33,152 bases of DNA. It comes from Ruminococcaceae bacterium UBA7135 (lineage in GTDB: Bacteria > Bacillota > Clostridia > Oscillospirales > Ruminococcaceae). The notes under the pieces are model-generated. The model was given only the letters and a program-made list of their open reading frames with translations. It searched no databases and was not told the DNA's origin. The DNA is taken from the NCBI GenBank assembly GCA_002492075.1, contig DKXD01000171.1, forward strand, positions 18,206 through 51,357. The letters are read 5' to 3'. Positions 16,493 through 24,553 of this stretch are shown here, in pieces (position 1 is the first letter of the stretch; each line of letters begins with the position of its first letter). The translations under genes and the position numbers were made by a program.

Positions 16493-18481
16493 TCAAAGCT
16501 TCACACGAAAATCGCGGTCTACGCGGGCGTTGTGGAAGTTTTCGGGGAGCGCGTATTCCTTTTTGGAGAAGTACACGGCGACTTCGGCAGAGCTTTCCGT
16601 CACCTTGTCCATATTTCCGCCGTAAAGCAGAATGTCCGCGTCAGCAGCGTTGGCAGCTGTTGCGGAGGATATCGTCACTCCGCCTGCCGAGAACAACTCC
16701 TCGCCAACAGGTATAGTATTCAGCTTTGGCAGCAGCCCCGCCGCCAAGGTGTTAGAGCACACCTCGTCAATGGGAAGCATTTCGAAAAGCTCTTTTATTG
16801 CAAGAGAGCCGCCATAGTCCGCGTCGGGTGCGGCAAGCTTAGTTATTTTGACCGCGCCGCCTTCGCGCATAACTCGCGAAATGCTCGTTGATAATCCATC
16901 GCCGCCTCCCGAGATGAACACCGCCGCCGATCTTCCGTCAAACACTATTGCTGCAGATGTGTATGTGTTTCCCACAAAGCGTACCTCGTGACGGTTCAGC
17001 ACGATCACAGAAGATAACGCGATAATTGCCGCCGCCATTCCCGCGGCGATCTTTCCGAACAGAGCAAATCGTTTTAGGTCGGCGAACGCGCAGAATGTGA
17101 TCGTTAAAGCAAGCAGCACCATAAGTACCCAAGAGCCCGCGAAGTCCAGTGAAAGCGACATTGCTCGCAGCTTTCCCAACGTTCTTATAATAAACGTTGA
17201 GAGTTTCATTGACCAGTCTATCGGCACGGCGAACAAAGGCGCCTGCGTCACTCCGAGAAGCAGCATAAACGTCATTGCCGCAGCGATCAGGGGCGCTAAA
17301 ACCAGCGAGGTCACCGCCCCGAGCAGCGATACGCTTTTGAACAGAGCCGCGCTTATCGGCGCCGTGCAGATGACCGCGCAAGCCGAGCATATGAGCGCCG
17401 TCGTTATGGGAGACAGCACGCTCTTCGCCTTGTCGGGGATGAATTCGCACAGCTTTTCGGAAAACGCGGGTCCCGCTACGCCTACTCCGAAAACGCCCAG
17501 CACTGACATTGCAAAGCCAGCGTCAACTATCGTAAGCGGGGAAAGTATCGGTATCACCGTAACAGCAATGCAGAGCGAGTTCAGCGGGTCAGACTTTCTG
17601 TGCAGCAGCATACCGGTACTGTACAGTAAAAACATCACCGAGGCGCGCAGCACGGACGGCGATATTCCATAGAACAGCAGTCCCGCGGGCGCGAACATCA
17701 GCGAGACAGTTATCCGAGTTTTTCGGCGGGTTTGTGGTATCAATATAAGCAGCGCCGCCGCGAGTACCGCGAAATGCGCTCCCGAAACGGCGGTGTAATG
17801 CGCTGCCCCGCTTACCCGAAGATACTCGGCGTTTTTCGCGGAAAGCTTGTCGTCATCTCCGAACAGCATGGCGGCGGCAAACTCTCGGCTTTCGCCAAAG
17901 ACGTTCTCCGCAAGCCGCCCATAAAAGCTGTCATGAATAACGCGGAATACGCTGTAAATACTTGCGCCCGCGTATTCGGCGGAGCATATCTCGGTGATCT
18001 CGCCCGAAAGAAGTATCCCGTCGGACAAGTCCTGCACGAAATTATCGTTGTCCGCTGCTTCAAGCTCTATCGTCACATCGGCGATGTGATCATCAGGCAG
18101 AGCCTCTGCGCACGAAAGCCGCAGTTTTGTCGTTCTGCCGCCGAGATTCACCTTGGCAATCAGTTCCTCCGACTGTCCCGAGCGTTCGGTTATTTTCAAC
18201 ACTTGTATTTGCGCGTTCAGCGTCTTGCCCGCATAATCCCGTATGGGATCGAGGTAAAGCCGGGTATAAGCGAACATCAGGACGATGCCAAATAAAGCAC
18301 CAGCCGCGCAAAGCGCGGTTTTCTTCCTTTTAACCGACAAAAATATAAAGGCGGCTGCCGCGGCAGCGAAAAATAACGCCCCCGACACACCGCCGCCAAA
18401 ATATACCATCAACATTCCCGCCGCGAAGAAAGGCGCAAACCTCACAAAGGGCAGCGAGACCGATTTATCTTTTTCGATCAA
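16493..18481 (-). CDS. comEC: ComEC/Rec2-family DNA-uptake channel homologue
   Basis: The 662-residue polytopic protein has N-terminal helices, a soluble domain at about 80-180, and a competence-domain core (AMLFGDDDKLSAKNAEYLRVSGAAHYTAVSG at about 203-233, with the SGAHFAVLAAALL helix). A C-terminal soluble domain covers about 505-662. In ComEC this last domain is usually a metallo-beta-lactamase-like nuclease with an HxDxDH-type motif. Here the corresponding stretch reads APDADYGGSLAIKEL, so the metal-binding histidines are gone. B. subtilis ComEC is about 776 residues. The start is TTG at 18481, 10 bases after the ybaB stop, with no strong ribosome site, so translation is probably coupled. 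It sits between ybaB and recR. Confidence 0.88.
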   Translation of the reverse strand: MIEKDKSVSLPFVRFAPFFAAGMLMVYFGGGVSGALFFAAAAAAFIFLSVKRKKTALCAAGALFGIVLMFAYTRLYLDPIRDYAGKTLNAQIQVLKITERSGQSEELIAKVNLGGRTTKLRLSCAEALPDDHIADVTIELEAADNDNFVQDLSDGILLSGEITEICSAEYAGASIYSVFRVIHDSFYGRLAENVFGESREFAAAMLFGDDDKLSAKNAEYLRVSGAAHYTAVSGAHFAVLAAALLILIPQTRRKTRITVSLMFAPAGLLFYGISPSVLRASVMFLLYSTGMLLHRKSDPLNSLCIAVTVIPILSPLTIVDAGFAMSVLGVFGVGVAGPAFSEKLCEFIPDKAKSVLSPITTALICSACAVICTAPISAALFKSVSLLGAVTSLVLAPLIAAAMTFMLLLGVTQAPLFAVPIDWSMKLSTFIIRTLGKLRAMSLSLDFAGSWVLMVLLALTITFCAFADLKRFALFGKIAAGMAAAIIALSSVIVLNRHEVRFVGNTYTSAAIVFDGRSAAVFISGGGDGLSTSISRVMREGGAVKITKLAAPDADYGGSLAIKELFEMLPIDEVCSNTLAAGLLPKLNTIPVGEELFSAGGVTISSATAANAADADILLYGGNMDKVTESSAEVAVYFSKKEYALPENFHNARVDRDFRVKL

Positions 18482-18491
18482 TTATCCGTGT

Positions 18492-18839
18492 TCAGATAAG
18501 ACCGGGAAGAGAAACTCCGCCTGTGACCTTTTCCATTTCTGCGGTGCCGTAATCTTCGATCTCCTGGATTATTTCATTCACGCCGCTGATGATAAGGTCC
18601 TGAAGCATTTCAATATCCTCGGGGTCAACGACCTCGGGCTTGAGCGTTACGGATTTAAGCTTCTTGTCGCCTGTCATAACAAGCTCCATAGCCCCGCCGC
18701 CCACCTGCTTCGTAAACTCCTTCTGCTCTATTTCTTCTTGAACGCGGGTGATATCCTCCTGCATTTTCTGAGCTTTTTTCACCATTTGGTTCATGTTGGC
18801 GTTTCCGCCCTGAATTCCCTGGGGAAGTCTTGATTTCAT
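18492..18839 (-). CDS. ybaB: YbaB/EbfC-family nucleoid-associated protein
   Basis: This 115-residue dimeric DNA-binding protein is typically encoded between dnaX and recR, as it is here. The N-terminal helix contains MNQMVKKAQKMQEDITRVQ, and the core has the family GGGAMELVMTGDKKLKSVTL and the VDPEDIEMLQDLI helix. The last residues are not conserved. Its start is one base from the dnaX stop, so the two are co-transcribed and probably translationally coupled. Confidence 0.95.
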   Translation of the reverse strand: MKSRLPQGIQGGNANMNQMVKKAQKMQEDITRVQEEIEQKEFTKQVGGGAMELVMTGDKKLKSVTLKPEVVDPEDIEMLQDLIISGVNEIIQEIEDYGTAEMEKVTGGVSLPGLI

Positions 18840-18840
18840 A

Positions 18841-20736
18841 TTACTGTCCTCCGTTTTGATCGTTTTTGTTTTGAACTTCTATACCAAGCTGTTGTGCTTT
18901 TGTCAGCAGCTTATCAAGCTTGCTTTTTTTCTCGCCGCCTGTTTCGGGAGCCTTTTCCCCTTTGATCTTCAGCTTTACCGAAAAACCGAGCAATCCCGAT
19001 ATCATTTCTCCCACGTCATTGAGTTCCTCGTTCTTGACATTGTTCAATAGCATGGGATTTGAGGAGCTGACCTCCAGAACGCCGCCCGAAAGCCTTGCTG
19101 TAGAATCCGTGAAGAAGGACTCGTACATAAATCCCATTTGGGAAACAACGTCTTTCCAACGCTCTTCTGTGAGTTCGTCGGGAGCGTTCGGCGCGGTGTT
19201 CTGTTCCGCAGCGGGCTGCTCCGAATTGCTTTCATCAGCCGCCGTTTCCTCGGTTGGCGGTTCGGGAGCGTTTGGCGCTGTCTCGTCATTATCCGAGCCA
19301 TCACTGTTTATCGGGTACTCGTTATCGTAAAAGCTGTCGTTGGCGGGCGGTGTATCTTCCCACGGCGGCGCGGGCGTTTCCGGCACTTTTTCTTCCGTGG
19401 CGGGCTGCGTGATCGTTTCCGGGGAGTTTGCTTCTTTGGCTGTTTGCTGTGCCGAATTATCTTTCTCATCGGATTCTTTCATTTTTTGCATAGTTCGGTC
19501 AACAAGCTCTTTTGTGCGCTTTGCCGCAAGGCGTTCGCGCTCCGACATTTCCTCGTAGGATTTCGGTATTATCTCGTTTGGAGTCGGCACCTGCACTATC
19601 ATGGTCGGCTGCTGCGGCTTTGCGGATATCCTCGGAACCGCAGCGGTCGTAGCCTCGATGCCCATACACATTTTCACAAGGCACATTTCCGCTAGCGTTT
19701 TGCGCTGCTTGGTTTTTCCTATATTGTCCGCGCACTGCTGCAAAAGCGTCAGGCAGCGGAGTATATTCGCGAGGTCGTACAGCTCCGCGTTTTCCGCCAG
19801 CCTTGGGTGATCCTCGGGCAAAGCGGACAGCAGATCAACATCGTTGGGAGCTGTCTTATACAGCATAAGGTCGCGGTAGTGCGAAGACAATTCGTCTATG
19901 GCAAGAGATAGATCCTTTGAATTCTTATGCAGTTCGCTTAGCAGACGTATACAGCCCGAAGCGTCGTTTTTAGCGACCATTTCCGAAAAAGCGAACAGAT
20001 GCTTGCTATCCGTCACGCCCGCGCAGTCACGGACTGTTTGCATTGTGATGTTTTCATCGGCGGAAACGCAGCGATCCAGCAGTGAGAGTGCGTCTCTCAT
20101 GCCGCCGTCCGACAGCCTTGAGATAAGGTCTGCCGCGTCTCTGTCGAGAGTGACGTTTTCTTTTGCCGCAACGTCAAGCAGGCGTTCGGTGCTATCCGCG
20201 ATATCCACGCGCTTGAACTCGAACCGCTGGCACCGCGAGCTTATCGTCGCGGGAACCTTATGCAGCTCCGTAGTCGCCAGAATAAACTTGACATGCGGCG
20301 GCGGCTCTTCAAGAGTTTTCAGCAGCGCGTTGAATGCTGCCGCCGAAAGCATATGCACCTCGTCGATTATATAAACGCGGTATTTGCAGCTTACCGGAGT
20401 ATACGCAACTTCGTCGCGCAGCTGGCGTACATCGTCCACGCCGTTGTTGGAAGCCGCGTCCATTTCCACGATATCCGTAGTCTCGCCGCTCATTATTTCA
20501 CGGCAGCGCTCACATTCAAGGCACGGATTTCCATTCTGCGGGTTAAGGCAGTTCACCGCCATTGCCAATATTTTGGCGCAGGTAGTCTTGCCTGTGCCGC
20601 GCGACCCCGTGAAAAGGTACGCGTGCGCGGTGGTTTGGTTTGCGACTTGGTTTTTGAGTGTCGTTGTTATATACTCTTGAGAAATAACGTCGTCAAACGT
20701 TCTGGGACGGTATTTTCTGTATAACGCAAGATACAA
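18841..20736 (-). CDS. dnaX: DNA polymerase III tau/gamma subunit
   Basis: The 631-residue clamp-loader ATPase has Walker A GSRGTGKTT (about 44-52), a zinc motif with CLECERC (about 72-78), Walker B-like YIIDEVHMLS, sensor-1 ATTELHKVP and the SRC arginine-finger motif. An acidic Pro/Glu-rich linker (about 430-530) leads to a C-terminal tau-type domain. The start is a TTG at 20736 giving MYLALYRKYRP, the usual DnaX N-terminus, with a GGGGGTGA ribosome site. The open frame continues upstream to 20817 only because it reads through the SRP RNA gene. No slippery A6G-type frameshift site was noticed. It is the first protein gene of the dnaX-ybaB-comEC-recR set, 38 bases after the SRP RNA. Confidence 0.96.
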   Translation of the reverse strand: MYLALYRKYRPRTFDDVISQEYITTTLKNQVANQTTAHAYLFTGSRGTGKTTCAKILAMAVNCLNPQNGNPCLECERCREIMSGETTDIVEMDAASNNGVDDVRQLRDEVAYTPVSCKYRVYIIDEVHMLSAAAFNALLKTLEEPPPHVKFILATTELHKVPATISSRCQRFEFKRVDIADSTERLLDVAAKENVTLDRDAADLISRLSDGGMRDALSLLDRCVSADENITMQTVRDCAGVTDSKHLFAFSEMVAKNDASGCIRLLSELHKNSKDLSLAIDELSSHYRDLMLYKTAPNDVDLLSALPEDHPRLAENAELYDLANILRCLTLLQQCADNIGKTKQRKTLAEMCLVKMCMGIEATTAAVPRISAKPQQPTMIVQVPTPNEIIPKSYEEMSERERLAAKRTKELVDRTMQKMKESDEKDNSAQQTAKEANSPETITQPATEEKVPETPAPPWEDTPPANDSFYDNEYPINSDGSDNDETAPNAPEPPTEETAADESNSEQPAAEQNTAPNAPDELTEERWKDVVSQMGFMYESFFTDSTARLSGGVLEVSSSNPMLLNNVKNEELNDVGEMISGLLGFSVKLKIKGEKAPETGGEKKSKLDKLLTKAQQLGIEVQNKNDQNGGQ

Positions 20737-20774
20737 TTGCTCACCCCCGCTTACCGCTTGATTTTCGTTGAAAC

Positions 20775-20912
20775 AGCAAATGCTCCGGATCATGGGAACA
20801 GACTTGCTGCGGCACACAAAGTGATCCGCTTAATGCTGCTCGGTTCCCCGCCTGACATGGTTCACAGCACTCTGTTGCACAGGGTCTGCCCCCATGATCC
20901 GAAGCATTTGCC
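20775..20912 (-). ncRNA. ffs: Signal recognition particle RNA (bacterial SRP RNA)
   Basis: Read on the minus strand, a roughly 138-nt RNA folds as one long rod. GGCAAATGC near 20912 pairs with GCATTTGC near 20776, and GATCATGGG with CCCATGATC further in. The apex carries the domain IV signature: GTCAGG, then CGG-GGAA-CCG (a stem with GGAA tetraloop), then AGCAGC. This motif binds Ffh. Placement directly upstream of dnaX is common in bacteria. It has its own promoter at 20927-20955. No terminator is visible before dnaX, so a longer precursor may continue into dnaX. The ends are estimated to within a few bases. Confidence 0.94.
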
Positions 20913-20926
20913 ATATAACTTTTATT

Positions 20927-20955
20927 ATTATACATCATTTTTTAAAAAAAATCAA
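20927..20955 (-). promoter_or_regulatory. Promoter of the SRP RNA / dnaX unit
   Basis: On the minus strand TTGATT (20950-20955) is separated by 17 bases from TATAAT (20927-20932), with an upstream TG. The spacer is an A/T tract. Transcription would begin near 20920, just before the SRP RNA. Confidence 0.75.
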
Positions 20956-20982
20956 GGGGTTTTTTCGATTTTTTGGCGAACA

Positions 20983-21016
20983 GGTGAAAAATGCCCTCCG
21001 ATCGCTCGGAGGGCAT
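20983..21016 (-). terminator. Intrinsic terminator of the CAP-domain gene
   Basis: ATGCCCTCCGA and TCGGAGGGCAT form a perfect 11-bp stem with a four-base loop, followed on the minus strand by a short T-run. It ends the transcript of the gene at 21025-22880 ahead of the SRP RNA promoter. Confidence 0.88.
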
Positions 21017-21024
21017 ACACATTA

Positions 21025-22880
21025 TTAACGTTTCTTTTTGTTGGTCATAATAGCGATCAACGCCGCACAGAGTGCAAACGCTATCGGTGTGATGATCGCC
21101 GCTTTGCCCGTTCCGGGATTTCCCTTAACGGCAGAGCTTTCGTTCGATTCGTTTTCGAAGCTGTCGGGAGTGCTGCTCTCGGCGGAGCTTTCCGCAGTTT
21201 CCTCGGAGGTCTTGCTGTCGCTCGCCGCAGGGCTTTCGCCGTTTGTCGAGTTCTCCAATGCCGAATCGTCGGGTGCGGTGGTTTCGTTTTCGGCGTTTTT
21301 GTTTTCGTTCGCCGGGGGAGCTTCATCGTTGTTTTCGGGAGCGGTCGGTTCGCTGTCCGAAAGCTCTATGAGTTCGCCGTCCAATTCTTCGCTTGTGATG
21401 ATATACGGGCTGAAGCTGCTTGCCGTGAAGCAGACACGTCCGTTATCTGTGGTTGACGGAACAAAGCTGCACCGTCCGTTTTCAACGTGATACACGCGCA
21501 GAACGCGATAGTTGTCAAATCCGTTTGGTATGGGCATACTTACCCGAACGTTTCCGTTGGGCTGAATGGTTTGTCCGCCGCAAACGAACGACAGGTCGCA
21601 CGCAAACCTTGTCGCGGAGCAGCAGCTTTCAATGGGCTGCGCCTTAAAACGAGTGTCCGCGGGAAACGCTTCGGGTTCGGCTGTTATCTGAATATCGGTC
21701 TCTTCACTTTTAAATTCAAGCGCGGGCTTGCTTTCCTCAGGTTCGCTGTCAGTCGGCTCACTCTCAGCAGGTTCGCTTTCTGTGGGCTCGTTCTCAGTCG
21801 GATCACTTTCGGTGGGCTCGCTCTTAATCGGTTCTTCTTCGGCGTCGAATACGCTGTCATCGCCGTCAAGCGCGAAGAAGTTCACGTTATACGAAACCTC
21901 TTTCCCAAGCCCCTCTATCTTTACATTGAACACGTCGCCGTGGCTGTATCCGCCAACGTCGTCGGGACGGAATATAACGCAGCCGTAAAGCGGCACGCTT
22001 GTGTCGTTGTTCACGCTGAAGTAACCGTCCGCTTGCTCGCTTGAGAATGTCCATACATGCATATCGGACTTTCTTGTGAGCGTTACCTTTATATTATCCG
22101 CGGGAACGGTTTCGCACATCGAAAAGCTCCAAGCGGTATCGGCGGGGAAGTATTCGGCGGGTGTATTCGGCGCGGGCCAGCATATCCCCGAATTGGACGC
22201 TTGCGTAAGCTGACTGTCGGTAGCCCACATCGTGCCGAAATTTCCGACCTGTCCGAATGCCGTCAGATACATCGGCGGGTTAAGGCACCAGCGTCTGTGT
22301 CCGAGTTCACCGATATTTTTTCGTTTGTATCATACATATACCCCATAACTACCGAGTGTGCGGGGTTGTTGAAGCCGTTTGCCAGATTGGAATTCTTCGC
22401 TCCGACCTGAGCGCACCGCAGCGTCCACATATCTATGCCCGGCATATCGTTGTATATGGTGTGAGTAAGGTATCCCTTGTGATTAAGCACCAATGCCGCC
22501 GCCTGCGCGTAATCCGTGGCGTAAGGACACAGCGTTACGTCTTGAACGCCCACGCCCGCGATAAAGCGCATAACGTTGAGAGCGTTGCGACCTTCGATCA
22601 TGTCCGTATCACTGAGCTTTCCGAAATTCGCGAACGGCATATAGCCGTCGGGCGCTTTGGCATACTCGGTTTTTCGCGTCATATCGAACGGGTGTCCGTT
22701 TATGTATTGACGGATCACATCGCGCGAATGTTCTGTGATGTTTAGTCCGACAGACGGCGCGGTGAAGTCTGTATTTTCCGCAAGAGCTTCATTCGCCGAG
22801 CCGTCCGCGAAAGCGGTCGCAGCCGAGGTCAGCATAACGGCAGCTCCCAGAACAGCAGACAGTAATCCCTTAAGTTTCAT
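21025..22880 (-). pseudogene. CAP-domain surface protein split by a single-base frameshift
   Basis: Two adjacent frames make one protein of about 618 residues. It has a signal peptide (1-26, ending ATAFADG), a CAP/SCP-like domain (about 40-225), a beta-rich region, a Glu/Pro/Thr/Ser repeat, a Ser-rich linker, and a C-terminal NPGTG followed by a hydrophobic helix and KKKR, like a sortase-type signal. Frame 1 ends at 22263; frame 2 resumes in mid-domain. Adding one base to the six-base homopolymer at 22316-22321 restores the family motif IGELGHRRWCLNPPM. ATG 22880 has AGGGGGAA upstream. The single lesion, intact downstream frame and intact promoter and terminator fit a recent mutation, phase variation or a sequencing error. 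As written, the product stops near residue 206, unanchored. Confidence 0.88.
21736..21835 (-). repeat. 15-bp-type tandem repeat encoding SEPTE-like units
   Basis: The coding strand carries about six degenerate units of 15 bases translating as variants of SEPTE, SDPTE, NEPTE, SEPAE and SEPTD. It forms an acidic, extended spacer in the CAP-domain surface protein. Units differ by a few bases, so copy number may vary between strains. Confidence 0.75.
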
Positions 22881-22909
22881 AGATATTCCCCCTTTTGATT
22901 TTCGGGCAA

Positions 22910-22961
22910 ACGGTATTTTTGTTCGGCACATTATTTTTATTTGCGTACCTACTAATACCGT
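22910..22961 (-). promoter_or_regulatory. Leader hairpin upstream of the CAP-domain gene
   Basis: In the roughly 100-nt leader, ACGGTATT (complement of 22954-22961) pairs with AATACCGT (complement of 22910-22917) across a 36-base loop. I recognise no known riboswitch. It may only stabilise the message. Confidence 0.3.
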
Positions 22962-22985
22962 CCGCGTTTTCTTATTCCCCATTTT

Positions 22986-23015
22986 ATTATAGCACTCGGA
23001 AAAATCCGTTGTCAA
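22986..23015 (-). promoter_or_regulatory. Promoter of the CAP-domain gene
   Basis: On the minus strand a perfect TTGACA (23010-23015) lies 18 bases from a perfect TATAAT (22986-22991), with TGC before it (extended -10). Confidence 0.82.
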
Positions 23016-23129
23016 TAAGCGGGAATAACAAATTTTTCCTCGCGGATTTTGTCAATTTGCCGAATGAATTGTGCCGCTTTCGCTTTGGGAGAATATATCT
23101 TGTGGCAAATGTTTTTTTGGTATGAACAC

Positions 23130-23158
23130 TTGCAAAGAGTGGAAAAATATGTTATAAT
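23130..23158 (+). promoter_or_regulatory. Promoter of fabV
   Basis: TTGCAA (23130-23135), a 17-base spacer and TATAAT (23153-23158) with TGT before it. The leader is about 88 nt long. No FapR-like or FabT-like operator was recognised. Confidence 0.78.
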
Positions 23159-23252
23159 AAAAATAAGCTGAAATTTAATGAACAGATGATGTTACTGTTG
23201 CTCCGTTAATGTTCAGCGGAAAAATATAAACGGGCGTTTTGGAGGAAAAGCT

Positions 23253-24404
23253 ATGGTAGTTCAACCGAAAGTAAGAGGATTTATCTGTACGACCGCTCAC
23301 CCGGCAGGCTGTGCGAAAGAGGTAAAAAATCAGATAGACTATGTAAAGAAACAAGGCAAGCTGAACGGTGCGAAAAAGGTGTTGGTTATAGGCTCGTCTA
23401 TGGGATATGGATTAGCGTCCCGCATTTCGGCGGCGTTCGGGTGCGGCGCGGCAACGGTCGGCGTGATGTTTGATAAGCCTGCGTCCGGCAATAAGACGGC
23501 AACTTCCGGCTGGTACAACACCAAGGCGTTTGAGAAATTCGCGGCGGAGGAGGGTCTGTACGCGAAAACCGTCAACGGTGACGCGTACTCCGACGAAGTG
23601 AAGCGCGAAGTGATAGACATTATCAAGAACGATCTCGGCAAGGTGGACCTTGTTATATATTCGCTTGCCGCTCCGCGCAGAACGGTCGGAGACGTAACTT
23701 ACAAAAGCGTTCTTAAAACCACGGGCGCACCGTACACCAACAAGACGATAGATCTCCGCAGCAACGAGATATCCGAGATAACGATAGAACCCGCCACAGA
23801 GGAAGAGATAGAGGCAACCGTCAAGGTTATGGGCGGCGAGGACTGGGAAGCGTGGATAGACGCTATGAAAGCGTCAGATGTTCTTGACGACAACGCGGTG
23901 ACCATTGCGTACAATTATATCGGTCCCGAGATCACTCACCCGATGTATTATAACGGTTCTATCGGCAGAGCAAAGGCGCATTTATTGGCGACTTCAAAGA
24001 AGATTACCGAAAACGGCGTTCGCGCTTATGTTTCGGTTAACAAGGCTCTTGTTACGCAGTCGTCCTCCGCCATACCGATCGTGCCGCTCTATATTTCGAT
24101 ACTTTACAAGGTCATGAAAGAAAAGGGAAACCATGAGGGCTGCATTGAGCAAATGCGCCGACTTTTCGGCAAGCTTTACGGCGGCGAGCTTGGGCTTGAC
24201 AAGGACGGTCAAATTCGCATGGACGATTGGGAAATGGAAGATGATGTTCAGGAGAAGGTATCCAAGATATGGAACGACTTAAACGCGGACAATTTCAAGC
24301 AGCTTACCGATATGGAGGGCTACTGGAAGGACTTCTATGCGCTGTTCGGTTTCGGCATTGACGGTGTGGACTATGACGCGGACGTTGATGTAAGCGTGGA
24401 ATAA
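23253..24404 (+). CDS. fabV: Enoyl-ACP reductase / trans-2-enoyl-CoA reductase FabV
   Basis: The 383-residue enzyme reduces the double bond of trans-2-enoyl thioesters with NAD(P)H, either as enoyl-ACP reductase in fatty acid synthesis (EC 1.3.1.9) or as trans-2-enoyl-CoA reductase in butyrate-type pathways (EC 1.3.1.44). The N-terminus KVRGFICTTAHPAGC, the cofactor loop VLVIGSSMGYGLASR (about 44-58) and the catalytic Y-x8-K in MYYNGSIGRAKAHL (about 230-243) are FabV/TER hallmarks. It is a little shorter than typical proteobacterial FabV (about 400 residues). ATG 23253 has TTGGAGG upstream. The gene is monocistronic with its own promoter and terminator. Sequence alone does not decide between the ACP and CoA substrates. 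Confidence 0.94.
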   Translation: MVVQPKVRGFICTTAHPAGCAKEVKNQIDYVKKQGKLNGAKKVLVIGSSMGYGLASRISAAFGCGAATVGVMFDKPASGNKTATSGWYNTKAFEKFAAEEGLYAKTVNGDAYSDEVKREVIDIIKNDLGKVDLVIYSLAAPRRTVGDVTYKSVLKTTGAPYTNKTIDLRSNEISEITIEPATEEEIEATVKVMGGEDWEAWIDAMKASDVLDDNAVTIAYNYIGPEITHPMYYNGSIGRAKAHLLATSKKITENGVRAYVSVNKALVTQSSSAIPIVPLYISILYKVMKEKGNHEGCIEQMRRLFGKLYGGELGLDKDGQIRMDDWEMEDDVQEKVSKIWNDLNADNFKQLTDMEGYWKDFYALFGFGIDGVDYDADVDVSVE

Positions 24405-24419
24405 TGTGTCTTTAAAGCA

Positions 24420-24452
24420 AAACTCTCTCCGCTAATGCGGGTAGAGTTTTTT
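24420..24452 (+). terminator. Intrinsic terminator of fabV
   Basis: AAACTCT and CCGC pair with AGAGTTT and GCGG around a TAAT loop, with a two-base irregularity, followed by a T-run. In sequence it is the fourth member of the CTCTCC-CGC hairpin family in the window. Confidence 0.85.
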
Positions 24453-24460
24453 GTGTGTTT

Positions 24461-24553
24461 ATACTAATTCGCTGTCAAGGTATAGACAAAAAAATGACTT
24501 AACTCAATACAACAACACTAATATTTGTCTATACATTTATCACGAATTAGTAT
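24461..24553. repeat. Nested inverted repeat, MITE-like
   Basis: An outer perfect 11-bp inverted repeat (ATACTAATTCG at 24461-24471 with CGAATTAGTAT at 24543-24553) encloses a second perfect 10-bp one (TATAGACAAA at 24481-24490 with TTTGTCTATA at 24524-24533) around a 33-base centre. The 93-bp AT-rich unit lies between the convergent fabV and TraB-family genes, and its right arm touches the TraB stop codon. It could be a miniature mobile element or a large convergent-terminator structure. Confidence 0.6.

Noticed and set aside
18841..20736. Programmed frameshift producing a short gamma subunit in dnaX
   Set aside because: No A6G-like slippery stretch with a following stem was noticed in the gene.
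20737..20817. Upstream extension of the dnaX frame giving 27 extra N-terminal residues
   Set aside because: These codons lie within the SRP RNA gene, and the TTG at 20736 yields the normal DnaX N-terminus with a good ribosome site.
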